59,048 nt of DNA from Lachnospiraceae bacterium (GCA_017428265.1 JAFRRD010000047.1:1-59048), one strand, 5' to 3'. Numbered from the stretch's first letter, positions 42,513-51,015 are shown. Notes: generated from the letters alone by a model not told the origin. Made by a program: numbers and translations.

Positions 42513-42813
42513 CTCCTGAATATCTTTCGGTGCCGTCGTAGCAGGTGATGTCCGCGTCGGGCAGTTCTTTATAAACCGGCATTGTCAGGACGCCTGTCCC
42601 CACCGGCACCTCCAGGAGCTTTCCGGCAAAGTCTTCCGGAACGCCCGCGAGCGCCTGCTCGACGTAGGCGAGGTTCTTTTCGCGGTCCATGTTCCAGACC
42701 AGACGGCAGATCGCCTTGCCGAGAAAGGTGGAATAGGTCATCATCCCATCGTAAAAGCTCGCATTGTCTCCGGTCAGTTTATAGGCGCTTCTGATCTGCT
42801 CTTTTCTTGTCAT
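42403..42813 (-). pseudogene. Class I methyltransferase, N-terminal fragment
   Basis: The first 75 codons look like an SAM-dependent methyltransferase: AYVEQALAGVPEDFAGKLLEVPVGTGVLTMPVYKELPDADITCYDG, with motif I EVPVGTG and the acidic end of strand 2. After TCYDG the frame turns into low-complexity Gly/Arg sequence, because the downstream DNA belongs to the membrane-protein remnant in a different frame. It begins four bases after the LCM-type methyltransferase gene. It cannot be functional as a methyltransferase. Confidence 0.6.
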
Positions 42814-42817
42814 TGCT

Positions 42818-43651
42818 TCAGCCTCCGAACTCGATCTTCACGATCTTCATCTTTACCAGCCTGTCGCAGAAGCGGACCATCAGTTTGTGGAAAAGTCCCA
42901 GATCGCTATAAATATCCCGGTAGCCGCGCATATAGCTTTTCGCGCTGACCGAGGTAAAATGACCGCTCCACCCTCTCAGTTCCGCCTCATCTTCCAGGGA
43001 GAAATAAGCGCTCACGTCCGTGATTCCGGCTTCCTTCAGCCAGGTCTTCCGCATCAGTTTCGCGCCGCACTCGTTGCAGGAATCGAAGGCCAGCACCGCG
43101 CCGGAGAAGCGCTCCGCCATAGCAGTAAAGAGGCGCCTGACCACCTCAGTTTTGAAATAATAGAATACGCCGGCCGCAAAGAACACCGCGCCGTCCGCCG
43201 CATCGATCCGGTCCATCCAGGCAAAGTCATTCAGGTCACAGGCGAGGTTTTCCTCCCGTTCTTCCGCCGGAAGCAGCTCGTCCCGCACCCTGATCATGTC
43301 AGGCAGGTCGATGTTGTACCCGCGGCAAAAGCCGTTATCGCATTTGCGGAAAGTGTCGTCCAACCCGCAGCCGAGATTGACCACGGCAGCCTTCGGATGA
43401 TCCTTCAAATAGCCTTCAACCTCGCAGCGCAGGTCGTACTGCCGCTGTGCTACTTCCAGCGCGCCGAAAAGCCCGGCCGGGGACTCCATTTTCTTTCGCT
43501 TCTCCGCAAAATCATAGTCCAGCAAATCGCAGATCCGCTTCGCCTCCGGGTCGGAAAAGAGCTCCGGAAAACGCTCGGAGCAGACCAGCCGCCCGAACAG
43601 CGGGATCACCAGCGTCTCCTGCACCATATTTTTCTCAATGTGATATTTCAT
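42818..43651 (-). CDS. Class I SAM-dependent methyltransferase (LCM/PPM-like)
   Basis: Protein of 277 residues similar to the leucine carboxyl methyltransferase/PPM group (PF04072): an N-terminal FGRLVCSERFPELFSDPEAKRICDLL segment, motif I VVNLGCGLDDTFRKCD, YNIDLPDMI and AVFFAAGVFYYF. Bacterial members methylate small molecules or natural-product intermediates; the substrate here is unknown. It follows the ZIP gene by 9 bases and is probably in the metal operon by position only. Confidence 0.85.
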   Translation of the reverse strand: MKYHIEKNMVQETLVIPLFGRLVCSERFPELFSDPEAKRICDLLDYDFAEKRKKMESPAGLFGALEVAQRQYDLRCEVEGYLKDHPKAAVVNLGCGLDDTFRKCDNGFCRGYNIDLPDMIRVRDELLPAEEREENLACDLNDFAWMDRIDAADGAVFFAAGVFYYFKTEVVRRLFTAMAERFSGAVLAFDSCNECGAKLMRKTWLKEAGITDVSAYFSLEDEAELRGWSGHFTSVSAKSYMRGYRDIYSDLGLFHKLMVRFCDRLVKMKIVKIEFGG

Positions 43652-43660
43652 TCTGTGCCT

Positions 43661-44449
43661 CTATCCAAGCGCCACGTCCAGCGCCATCATCAGGGAAAAG
43701 CCGACGGCAAAGAACACGACGCCGATGTTGGAATGCCGGCCCTCCGACATTTCCGGGATCAGTTCTTCCACGACCACGTAGAGCATGGCGCCGGCCGCAA
43801 AGGCCAGCAAATAGGGCATCGCGGGAACCACGTGGCTCGCGGCGAGGACCGTCAGCCCGCCGAAGACCGGCTCCACAGCGCCGGACAGAACGCCCAACCC
43901 AAACGATTTCGGCTTGCTCTTTCCCTCCGCAAAGAGCGGCATGGAAATGATTGCACCTTCGGGAAAGTTCTGGATGGCAATGCCGAGCGCCAGAGCCAGC
44001 GCACCGCCCGCCGTGATATTCGCCGATCCGGCGACCAGGCCCGCATAGACCACGCCGACGGCCATACCCTCAGGGATGTTGTGCAGCGTCACGGCCAGGA
44101 CCATCATGATCATTCGGTTCAGCCTGGCTTTCGGGCCTTCCGTCTGGTCCTCCCGGTCAATGCTCCGGTGCAGATGCGGGATCACGTGGTCCAGAAGGAG
44201 CAGGAATAAAATGCCCAGCCAGAAGCCGATGAAGGCCGGCAGGAAAGCCCATCTGCCTTTGTCCGCCGACTGCTCGATCGCGGGGACGATCAGGCTCCAG
44301 ATGGACGCCGCCACCATCACGCCGGCGGCAAAGCCGGTCAGGGCGCGCTGCACGCTTACCCGCAGGTCCTTCTTCAGGAAGAAGACGCAGGCAGCGCCGG
44401 CCGCCGTACCGATAAAGGGGATCAGCAACCCCCAGATCACCGTTTTCAT
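43661..44449 (-). CDS. ZIP-family divalent metal transporter
   Basis: Membrane protein of 262 residues with eight hydrophobic segments. The paired metal-binding motifs VTLHNIPEGMAVG (segment 4) and IAIQNFPEGAIIS (segment 5) are diagnostic for ZIP transporters of the ZupT/GufA type. A His-containing cytoplasmic loop (HVIPHLHRS) is present. It imports Zn, Fe or Mn. It overlaps the HMA-domain gene by ATGA, and both lie behind a palindromic operator candidate. Confidence 0.93.
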   Translation of the reverse strand: MKTVIWGLLIPFIGTAAGAACVFFLKKDLRVSVQRALTGFAAGVMVAASIWSLIVPAIEQSADKGRWAFLPAFIGFWLGILFLLLLDHVIPHLHRSIDREDQTEGPKARLNRMIMMVLAVTLHNIPEGMAVGVVYAGLVAGSANITAGGALALALGIAIQNFPEGAIISMPLFAEGKSKPKSFGLGVLSGAVEPVFGGLTVLAASHVVPAMPYLLAFAAGAMLYVVVEELIPEMSEGRHSNIGVVFFAVGFSLMMALDVALG

Positions 44450-44706
44450 TTCTTTCCGAACCCGAACAGTCCTTTCTTCTCATAGGGAACGGCTTCCACG
44501 CCCAGGCAGCTGTAGCCCGTCGCATTCACGGCGGCGATCACGGCTCCCGCATCCACAACCTCTTCCGTCAGGAAGGACGCTTCATGCCGGCTCCGGGAAG
44601 CCGCGACTTTCTTCGCCTCCGGCACCGCTTTTCGTATCGCCTCGCAGACGTGCGCTTCGCACATCGAGCACATCATTCCTTCAACTTTCAATATCGTTTT
44701 GATCAT
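44446..44706 (-). CDS. Heavy-metal-associated (HMA) domain protein
   Basis: Protein of 86 residues with one HMA fold: KTILKVEGMMCSMCEAHVCEAIRK contains the CxxC metal site (CSMC), with an extra Cys five residues on. VVDAGAVIAAVNATGYSCLGVE forms the second half. It could deliver metal to, or buffer metal for, the ZIP transporter encoded next, an uncommon pairing since HMA proteins usually partner P-type ATPases. It is first in the operon, with GAGGT before its start. Confidence 0.85.
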   Translation of the reverse strand: MIKTILKVEGMMCSMCEAHVCEAIRKAVPEAKKVAASRSRHEASFLTEEVVDAGAVIAAVNATGYSCLGVEAVPYEKKGLFGFGKK

Positions 44707-44731
44707 GGATCATACCTCATTAACTATTTCG

Positions 44732-44747
44732 GTTAGCATTTGCTAAC
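44732..44747. promoter_or_regulatory. Palindromic operator upstream of the HMA-ZIP operon
   Basis: GTTAGCA-TT-TGCTAAC is a perfect 7-base inverted repeat about 26 bases before the HMA gene start, with another TTAAC half-like element beside it. The TTAG/CTAA half-sites resemble those of DtxR/IdeR-type metal repressors; no such repressor gene is in the window. Confidence 0.55.
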
Positions 44748-44761
44748 TCATTTGTCATTAT

Positions 44762-44794
44762 AAAAGCTCCCGAATGAAAATTCAAGAGCTTTTT
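44762..44794. terminator. Bidirectional terminator between the DUF2804 gene and the HMA operon
   Basis: AAAAGCTC / GAGCTTTT with an inner GAAT/ATTC stem, beginning seven bases after the DUF2804 stop on the minus strand. T-runs are present on both sides. Confidence 0.7.
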
Positions 44795-44800
44795 AGAGAT

Positions 44801-45874
44801 TTACCACCTGTTCTCAACATATTCGCAGAAGGCGTACATGTCGCGGATCTCAAGGACCCTGCCGTCATCCAGTGTCGCCGTCCCGTTCCACTTTCCGTGA
44901 ACCTGATGCGAATGCATGCGCATGACACCCACGTTCAGATCCGAATGGTGATCGTAAAACGGTTCCATCGTCATTTCGAAGCGGCCGTCCCGGGAGATGA
45001 ACTTCCAGGGCTTCTCATAGCCGTCCGGCTTCGGGAAGGTCTCCACGTCCACCGGCCCGATCTTGTGGGCCTTGCCGTCGTAGAACAGGCAGGTCTCCGT
45101 CGCATGCGATTCGTCGCCGATGCCCCAGGTGATCTCGAAGCCGAAAAGGTGACGCGACCCGTCCGCCTCGGTCAGCCAGGCGGAACCGTTCCCCCAGTAC
45201 CAGACCAGGCGGTAGGGCGTGCAGACGCGCCCCCAGTCCATCACGCAGAAGCACTTGTCTTTCGTGAACTTCCGCTCGATGCCCGGTGCCCTGAACACGC
45301 CTTCGCAGGGCAGGCAATTCTGTTTGGTCGTCATGAAATAGCGGTCGGGAAAGCCTTTGAACGGCAGGACCGTAGTGATATTTTCCTGCTCCGGCAGGAT
45401 GTCCATCGTAAAGTCCGCTTCGACCTTTTTGTTCTTAAAGCGCAGCCGCCGCGAGGTCTCCCGGGTCTCCGCATAAAACTCCGCGCCGCCCACCGTAAAA
45501 TGCACGGTATTCGGCTCGTCGCCGCGCGCCGGCAGGATGTAGCGGTTGGCCCCGCCGAGGAAAGGCCCCATCTCATTCGCGAGGATCTTGTGGTTCTTCA
45601 GATCCACCAGCATCGCAGACGCATAGCCGCCGAGCGAGATGTTCGCAAAGTTGATCTGCACCATAAATTCGCCGTCGGAAATCTGGTAGAAATCCCACTC
45701 CTTGCGGCGCATTTTGTGCTTCACGCGGCTCCGGTCGTACTGAAAGAGTCCGTGCCTCGCCCAGCCCGCCGCCTGCAGTATTCCGTCATCCGAAAGAAGC
45801 GGCGTGGGCTCCGTGTATTCTCTCTGTTCACCGGGCTCAGCCCACTCCTGCCAGCCTTTGTAGGTCTTTTCCAT
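44801..45874 (-). CDS. DUF2804 family protein
   Basis: Protein of 357 residues recognised as DUF2804 by its beta-rich sequence and conserved blocks such as KRKEWDFYQISDGEFMVQ-like (here RRKEWDFYQISDGEFMVQI), VMDWGRVCTPYRLVWYWGNGSA and FGFEITWGIGDESHATET. The family is uncharacterised; its fold has been likened to lipocalin-type barrels. The ATG at 45874 is chosen over the GTG two codons earlier because AAGGA is then seven bases away. It is followed by a terminator. Confidence 0.85.
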   Translation of the reverse strand: MEKTYKGWQEWAEPGEQREYTEPTPLLSDDGILQAAGWARHGLFQYDRSRVKHKMRRKEWDFYQISDGEFMVQINFANISLGGYASAMLVDLKNHKILANEMGPFLGGANRYILPARGDEPNTVHFTVGGAEFYAETRETSRRLRFKNKKVEADFTMDILPEQENITTVLPFKGFPDRYFMTTKQNCLPCEGVFRAPGIERKFTKDKCFCVMDWGRVCTPYRLVWYWGNGSAWLTEADGSRHLFGFEITWGIGDESHATETCLFYDGKAHKIGPVDVETFPKPDGYEKPWKFISRDGRFEMTMEPFYDHHSDLNVGVMRMHSHQVHGKWNGTATLDDGRVLEIRDMYAFCEYVENRW

Positions 45875-45903
45875 GGTCACGTCCTTTCTTCGCCGGCGTC
45901 GCC

Positions 45904-47139
45904 TCAGCCGTCCTGTTCTTCTGCCTTTTGCTGCTCAAACATCGCCCTCACCGAAGGTGCGTTCTTCGTAAGTTTCTTGATGCTGACGTCTTCCAACTTG
46001 TTGTTCGCGGTATTCAGATGGTTCTCGGATTTGACCAGATTCTCGCGGATCTTCGTCAGCGAGGCGATCGTATTGTCAATGCCCTTGATCGCATCCTCAA
46101 AACGGTCGCTCGCCTTCCGGAAACTGTCGGCAAAGCTGTTCTTGAACTGCGCCAGATTCTCTTCGAAATGATACAGATCCAGCTGCTGGTTCTGCACCTG
46201 AGCCAGCTTCGTCTGGTATTCCAGCGAATTCAGCGCCGCATTCCTGAGAAGCGAAATGATCGGAATGAAAAACTGCGGCCGGACCACGAACATCTTCGTG
46301 TAGCGGTAGGACACGTCCACGATGCCGTTGTTGTACAGTTCGCTGTCACTTTCAAGCAGCGAGACCAGCACGGCGTACTCGCACTTTTTCTCCCTGCGGT
46401 CCTTGTCCAGTTCCTTGAAGAAGTCTTCGTTTTTATGCTTTGCCTGGGTGTCCGGAGATTCGTTCTTCATCTCGAACATGATGGAAATGAACTCCGTCCC
46501 GTCCGCCGATTCGCGGAAAATGAAATCCCCTTTGCTGCCTGTCCTGGCATCGTTGTCCTTCTCAAAATAGGCGTTCGGGAAGGCCGTCATACGGATGCGG
46601 TTGAACTCGTTCAGGCAGTGCTGTTCCAGGCTCTCGCCGACCATCTTGGTCGACTGCCGGGCCTTGAAATCCTTGAGCCGCTCGATCTCCTCTTCACGCA
46701 GTTTCAGCTCGTCCCGGTGCTTTTCCAGAAGGTTCGTCTCCTTCAGGGCGCTTTCCTTCTGCTGCAGAACAAGGTCATTCTGCAGCCTCGTGATCTCGGC
46801 GCCTTTGTCGGAAAGCTCCCTGTCCTTCTCCTGGACCGCCTCCGCGACCGCCAGTTTCTTCTCGGTCTCCGCCTTGCCGATCTGCGCCTTCAGCTGCTCG
46901 ATTTCAAGCGTCTTTCCGGCGAGTTGGTTTCTGACCTTTGCCAGTTCCGCTTCGAAATCCTGCGTCTGCTGCATCCGGGCGATCTTCAGGTCGTTATCCT
47001 TTTGCTGAGCGATCTCCTGCTCGCGGCGTGCGAGTTCCTTATCAAATTCCTTATCCCTGACCTGCTGCAGGATCTGCGCATAGCCGGATTCATCGACCTG
47101 GAATACCTGTCCGCAGTTCGGGCATTTGATCTCCTGCAT
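45904..47139 (-). CDS. DUF2130 family coiled-coil protein
   Basis: Protein of 411 residues. An N-terminal zinc-ribbon half, MQEIKCPNCGQVFQVDES, is followed by a long coiled coil (about 30-155). The DUF2130 domain follows, with GESLEQHCLNEFNRIRMTAFP, NDARTGSKGDFIFRE and FEMKNESPDTQAKHKNEDFFKELDKDR, which carries acidic and lysine residues reminiscent of a restriction-type nuclease core. A second coiled coil ends the protein. The layout recalls RmuC-like proteins, but function is unproven. Confidence 0.88.
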   Translation of the reverse strand: MQEIKCPNCGQVFQVDESGYAQILQQVRDKEFDKELARREQEIAQQKDNDLKIARMQQTQDFEAELAKVRNQLAGKTLEIEQLKAQIGKAETEKKLAVAEAVQEKDRELSDKGAEITRLQNDLVLQQKESALKETNLLEKHRDELKLREEEIERLKDFKARQSTKMVGESLEQHCLNEFNRIRMTAFPNAYFEKDNDARTGSKGDFIFRESADGTEFISIMFEMKNESPDTQAKHKNEDFFKELDKDRREKKCEYAVLVSLLESDSELYNNGIVDVSYRYTKMFVVRPQFFIPIISLLRNAALNSLEYQTKLAQVQNQQLDLYHFEENLAQFKNSFADSFRKASDRFEDAIKGIDNTIASLTKIRENLVKSENHLNTANNKLEDVSIKKLTKNAPSVRAMFEQQKAEEQDG

Positions 47140-47186
47140 GACGTTCTCCTTTATCTATTTTTATCTTTCAGATTCGTCTGCGTTTT

Positions 47187-47585
47187 TCAGTGCTCTTTCT
47201 TTTTCCGTGCTTCGCGCTTTTTTCGCCGCTGCTCACGGTTGTTTTTCTCGGACTCAAATATCTCCACCGCTGCATCGGTCAGCGTATCCGGCCAGATCTT
47301 CCCGCTGCAGATGATATGTGCCCACGGGCAGAGCTTTTCATAATCGTCATCAAATATGACCGTATAAGGCGGGCCGCAGCGGTCGTTGACATCCATGTAA
47401 AGATGCCGGCCCTCGCCGATGATCTTGTACGTATCGCGGTCGCTCATTCCATCTTCCAGCAGCGAGAATATCTCTTCATTGATCTCGTACAGATGATAGG
47501 CGCCGACACCTCCGCGTTCCGCCGTATAGCGACCGGTCTCTTCGTCATAACAGGCTTTCCAGCCCTCGCCTTCCTTGAATTGCAT
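47187..47585 (-). CDS. Hypothetical protein, paralogue of the gene at 53771-54214
   Basis: Protein of 132 residues with no family I recognise. Conserved with its paralogue are EGEGWKACYD, LYEINEEI, the IGEGRHLY motif, a DDDYEKLCPWA block and a basic C-terminal tail (SEKNNREQRRKKREARKKK). It is likely a small cytoplasmic protein with a disordered, nucleic-acid-like basic tail. It has its own promoter with an extended -10 (TGCTATACT, 47622-47627) and the ribosome site AGGAGG. Confidence 0.8.
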   Translation of the reverse strand: MQFKEGEGWKACYDEETGRYTAERGGVGAYHLYEINEEIFSLLEDGMSDRDTYKIIGEGRHLYMDVNDRCGPPYTVIFDDDYEKLCPWAHIICSGKIWPDTLTDAAVEIFESEKNNREQRRKKREARKKKEH

Positions 47586-47655
47586 GAAAACCTCCTGCGG
47601 TGCACTGTCAAACTTTTATACAGTATAGCACAGTTTTCCGCATTATGTCTGCATT

Positions 47656-47686
47656 AAAAAAGCCGGGCGCCGAAAAAAGCGCCCGG
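47656..47686 (-). terminator. Terminator after the C39-like protein gene
   Basis: On the minus strand CCGGGCGC-TTTTTTCG-GCGCCCGG is a perfect 8-base GC-rich stem, followed by CTTTTTT. It lies 53 bases past the stop at 47740. Confidence 0.85.
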
Positions 47687-47739
47687 TATGCGGTTTCATA
47701 TCTTCACTCGCAGCTTCAAGCCGGAACTGATCCACGGCT

Positions 47740-48408
47740 TCACCGTACCGTAAAGACCGTATTTTTCTCAAACACGCCTATGGCAAAAGCCATTTTGAGA
47801 TAGAGCGGCATGTTCTCCCAGGCTTCAAAGCTGGTGCGCTGCAGGAACTCATCGATTGAGATTTCTTCAACATATCCGTAGGGATTTGCCGCCGTGACCT
47901 TATTGTTCGGGATGTCCATTCCCGTCAGCAGGGAATAGTGCAGCGTCCACTCATCACCGTATTTCGCCGCCCACTCAAACGGTATAGGGATCCCGGCCGC
48001 CAGGTTGTCATACAGCACATCGATCAGTTCGGTATTGGTCAGATACTTGTGCATCGTCGTGGTATACCCAGGGAAGCGCTTGTTCATCTTCTCGCAGAAT
48101 CTGCCTCCGGTCGACGTGACGACCCTGCCGTATTCCTCATACAGTTTTTCTTCCGTCAGATCCCCGCCGGTCCATGCGGAAAACATCTCAATGCAGGCAT
48201 ATCCGCAGGAAACGTCCAGGGTGATCACTTCCACGCCATCGACATATACCGGTTCTTTGTACTTTTCATTTTCAAAGATTGATGAATGATCCGTCAGGAT
48301 CCTGCCGGTCCTGATCTTCAGCCTGATCAACAGTCCAGCCGCTGCCGCAAGGGCCAGCCCGATCAATACAAGAAAAATGATTCCAATTATACGTATTGCT
48401 TTTTTCAT
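47740..48408 (-). CDS. Membrane-anchored C39-like cysteine peptidase domain protein
   Basis: Protein of 222 residues with an N-terminal membrane anchor (about 4-27) and an extracytoplasmic domain. VITLDVSCGYACIEMFSAWTGGDLTEEKLYEEYG has the Cys-Gly-x-Ala arrangement of C39-like papain-fold peptidases, and EWTLHYSLLTGMD followed by NPYG fits the His and Asp region (HY...NPYG). No ABC exporter is fused or adjacent. The start at 48408 has GGAAG upstream; a longer in-frame start overlaps the neighbour. Confidence 0.75.
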   Translation of the reverse strand: MKKAIRIIGIIFLVLIGLALAAAAGLLIRLKIRTGRILTDHSSIFENEKYKEPVYVDGVEVITLDVSCGYACIEMFSAWTGGDLTEEKLYEEYGRVVTSTGGRFCEKMNKRFPGYTTTMHKYLTNTELIDVLYDNLAAGIPIPFEWAAKYGDEWTLHYSLLTGMDIPNNKVTAANPYGYVEEISIDEFLQRTSFEAWENMPLYLKMAFAIGVFEKNTVFTVR

Positions 48409-48470
48409 GCTTCCTCCCCAGGCAGGCAATAATGTCTTCTTCAGATTCCCCCAGTACTGATCATTCCATG

Positions 48471-49172
48471 CTATCGCCACATCCAGACAGTCAGATCGTC
48501 AGACTGCGTCATCCCGAGCTTCTTCTGCAGTTTCAGCGACTCCAGATTGTCCTTTTCCACCTGCCCGAACGGAATAAAGCCTTTTTCCATGGTTCGTGCC
48601 ATGAGATGCGTCTGAAGCGCGGTGCCGAAGCCTCTGCGCCTGTATTCGGGAAAAACATACAGGATCCCCATGCTTCCTTCAAGATGTTCGCCGATGAAGC
48701 CGACCAGACGCTCCCCGTCATAGCCGAGCAGAATGGATCTTCTGCTGACGAGTTTTTCCAGTTCTTCAGGGCTGACCAGATGATAGGTTTTTACCAGCAT
48801 CGGGAGATCCCGTTCATCCGCCGCTCTTACAGTCAGTCGGCTGTCTGCCGGCGGGTTTTTGCCATAATAGGCGACCTGATAACATTCGAGTTTTTCCGCA
48901 AATTCGAAGCGTTCAAACGCAGTGATTCCGAGCGTATAGTCTGAAACCATCAGCAGGCTGCAGTCCTGACCGATATGGCGGTCAAGCAGCGCCATGCCGG
49001 CCGCGCTGTCATCGCAGGCGAGCATATAGGCACCACTCACCTCATCACGGACCAGCATTGCATGGTCTGTATCGGCAATGACCTCTCCGCTCCCGCGTTT
49101 CAGCACGCGGTCAAGCCCCAGATAATTGATTCCGTCAATAATCATGTTTTTCTCAACAAACAGCCGCGTCAC
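48471..49172 (-). CDS. GNAT family N-acetyltransferase
   Basis: Protein of 233 residues whose C-terminal 130 residues are a GNAT domain: LLGYDGERLVGFIGEHLEGS, then ILYVFPEYRRRGFGTALQTHLMART with the acetyl-CoA loop RRRGFG. The N-terminal 100 residues are less typical. A GTG start overlaps the stop of the upstream AraC-type gene by GTGA, so the two are coupled; an ATG nine codons later is an alternative. Substrate unknown. Confidence 0.83.
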   Translation of the reverse strand: MTRLFVEKNMIIDGINYLGLDRVLKRGSGEVIADTDHAMLVRDEVSGAYMLACDDSAAGMALLDRHIGQDCSLLMVSDYTLGITAFERFEFAEKLECYQVAYYGKNPPADSRLTVRAADERDLPMLVKTYHLVSPEELEKLVSRRSILLGYDGERLVGFIGEHLEGSMGILYVFPEYRRRGFGTALQTHLMARTMEKGFIPFGQVEKDNLESLKLQKKLGMTQSDDLTVWMWR

Positions 49173-50005
49173 TTTCTTTTGACGGGGATGCAGATCTCAC
49201 TCACATAATCCCGGGAAGAAGGATCGCCGGGCAGGTAATTCTCGATATCGTAATCCGGGATCAGCTCATAATCCGAAACCGGCAGCCATTCCTTGTAAAT
49301 GCGTTCCCACGTGGCCTGGATCGCATCGGGCATCGGTCCGACGCATTTGAAGATCGCCCAGGTATATTCCGGAAGGTGGATGATCTCGAAGCCTTCCGGG
49401 ACGCCCTCCACTTCTGAAGCTTTGCAGCCGATTCCGTAGCGGAACGTATTGCTGCCGTCTTTTTCCTGCGCACAGAGACCGAGATAGCCCGGGATCTTCC
49501 GGTACTCTTCGCTCGCATAATACTCGTCCCAGAACGCAGGGATCTCCTTTTCACTTGTTTCAGGGTTAAACTCTTTGGCATGCACGAGAAGATCCATCGC
49601 TTCCCATTTTTCAACCGTGTACTCCATGATACAGCCTCCTTCAATGGTGATCCGGACGGTGAACCGGTTCATGAACTGTATGGGACTTCCCTTCTTTGCC
49701 TGCATCGGCGAGACGCCGTGAAAGCGTGTGAATGCCTTGGTAAAGCTTTCCGGTGAATCATAGCCGTATTTCATAGCGATGTCGATGACTTTGGCATCTC
49801 CGCTTACCAGCTCTGCCGCGGCCTGCGAAAGACGTCTTTTTCGCAGGTACTCCGCCGGGGACATGTCCGTCAGCAGGGAAAAAGCCCTCTGGAAATGAAA
49901 AGTCGAAAGATTCACCTGCCTCGCAACATCCGCCAGCGTGACCTCATCGGTCAGATGGGCTTCCATGTATTCTATGGCGTGATTGATCGTCCTGACCCAG
50001 TCCAT
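49169..50005 (-). CDS. AraC-family regulator with GyrI-like effector domain
   Basis: Protein of 278 residues. The N-terminal AraC helix-turn-helix pair (about 1-105: DEVTLADVARQVNLSTFHFQRAF and VIDIAMKYGYDSPESFTKAF) is followed by a GyrI/BmrR-type effector domain (about 120-278). Late residues LPEYTWAIFKCVGPMPDAIQATWERIYKEWLP are typical of that small-molecule-binding fold. This is the Rob/YdeE-like layout. The start has AGGAGG upstream. It is coupled to the downstream GNAT gene, which it may regulate in response to a drug-like ligand. Confidence 0.9.
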   Translation of the reverse strand: MDWVRTINHAIEYMEAHLTDEVTLADVARQVNLSTFHFQRAFSLLTDMSPAEYLRKRRLSQAAAELVSGDAKVIDIAMKYGYDSPESFTKAFTRFHGVSPMQAKKGSPIQFMNRFTVRITIEGGCIMEYTVEKWEAMDLLVHAKEFNPETSEKEIPAFWDEYYASEEYRKIPGYLGLCAQEKDGSNTFRYGIGCKASEVEGVPEGFEIIHLPEYTWAIFKCVGPMPDAIQATWERIYKEWLPVSDYELIPDYDIENYLPGDPSSRDYVSEICIPVKRK

Positions 50006-50121
50006 TCGGTTCCCCTCCTTTCGCCGTTGATCATAAAGCATCTTGCGGCAACAATCCTGTCCCGGATTGCTTTGTTTTGTCAGGTTTTTGGTTAGAAATG
50101 ATATCCACAGACGAGAATCTA

Positions 50122-50336
50122 GCGTAATCGTTTTTCCATTACGATCTCATCCTCATCTTTTTGACCGGTATGATGGAATCCAAATCATAGATTATGAAAG
50201 CCTGACTTCTGTCATTCCGATATGCATAAGCCCTTGCCAGGATCCCGGAACTGTTAGAAACGTATTTGCACTGATCTTCGCGGACAGATAGACCAAGTCT
50301 CCAGTTATCCGGGGTAATCGTTTCCAAATGAATCAT
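50122..50336 (-). pseudogene. Internally deleted copy of the GNAT gene at 57906-58373
   Basis: The first 51 codons repeat the start of the 57.9-kb acetyltransferase exactly (MIHLETITPDNWRLGLSV through FIIYD). The DNA then jumps at about 50183 to the 3' end of that gene, so the last 60 bases match 57942-58001. About 240 bases containing the acetyl-CoA site are missing. It is a recent duplicate inactivated by deletion. The flanking 50006-50121 shows nothing recognisable. Confidence 0.85.
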
Positions 50337-50376
50337 ATGCTTCTCCCGTACGAAGTTCGATTTGTCATTTATTTCA

Positions 50377-51015
50377 TTACTGCTCTTTCATAACCCATAC
50401 GAACGCAGCCGCAGTTCTGATATCCGCGTCTTTAAAGTGATTGCCTTTGTTCCACTCAAGCGTGCACGCGATCCCTCTCTTCCGTACTATTTCATAAGCG
50501 GCCCGGATACGGTCACCTACGGAAGCCATGACCGGATTCCTTGTTTTTTCTTCCCGGTCTCCAAGGCTCAGATACACTTTGCGGGTATAGATTTGATTGT
50601 TCCTCATGTAATCAACGAATCCCGGAAACCAGATGGAAGGTGAAGCTGCCGCAACACCCTCGAATTTGTCTGTCTGAAATGCCGCCCAGAGAGCGAACAG
50701 CCCCGCCAGAGAATAACCGCCGATATAATACCGCTTGCCCGAATCGGTCACTTCCGCCAGCACTTTTGATAATGTCTCTTCGGCCCCCTCGCCAAAAGCC
50801 TCGTTGCCGAACACGGCCGGCGCAGTCCACGGTGACAGATCATGGTTCCAGTCATCGACCTTCAGGGCAACAAGACAGAAATCATTTCCGGCTTTTTCGA
50901 TTATGGTTTCCACTTCGTTTTCAATCACAGACAGATCGTGGTCGTCCACCATCTGTATGAGAACATTTGATGACTCGGGATTTCCGTATTCAAAACGTGT
51001 CATAGTTCTTTCCAT
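50377..51015 (-). CDS. Alpha/beta hydrolase, esterase-like
   Basis: Protein of 212 residues resembling small IroE/esterase D-like hydrolases. It has the nucleophile elbow GGYSLAGLFALWAAFQ, then GVAAASPSIWFPGF, LSLGDREEKTRNPVMASVGDR with a candidate catalytic Asp, and WNKGNHFKD with the His. The start is either the ATG at 51015 or that at 51003; neither has a strong ribosome site. The last residues (VMKEQ) recur as a relic at 54243-54279. Confidence 0.82.
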   Translation of the reverse strand: MERTMTRFEYGNPESSNVLIQMVDDHDLSVIENEVETIIEKAGNDFCLVALKVDDWNHDLSPWTAPAVFGNEAFGEGAEETLSKVLAEVTDSGKRYYIGGYSLAGLFALWAAFQTDKFEGVAAASPSIWFPGFVDYMRNNQIYTRKVYLSLGDREEKTRNPVMASVGDRIRAAYEIVRKRGIACTLEWNKGNHFKDADIRTAAAFVWVMKEQ

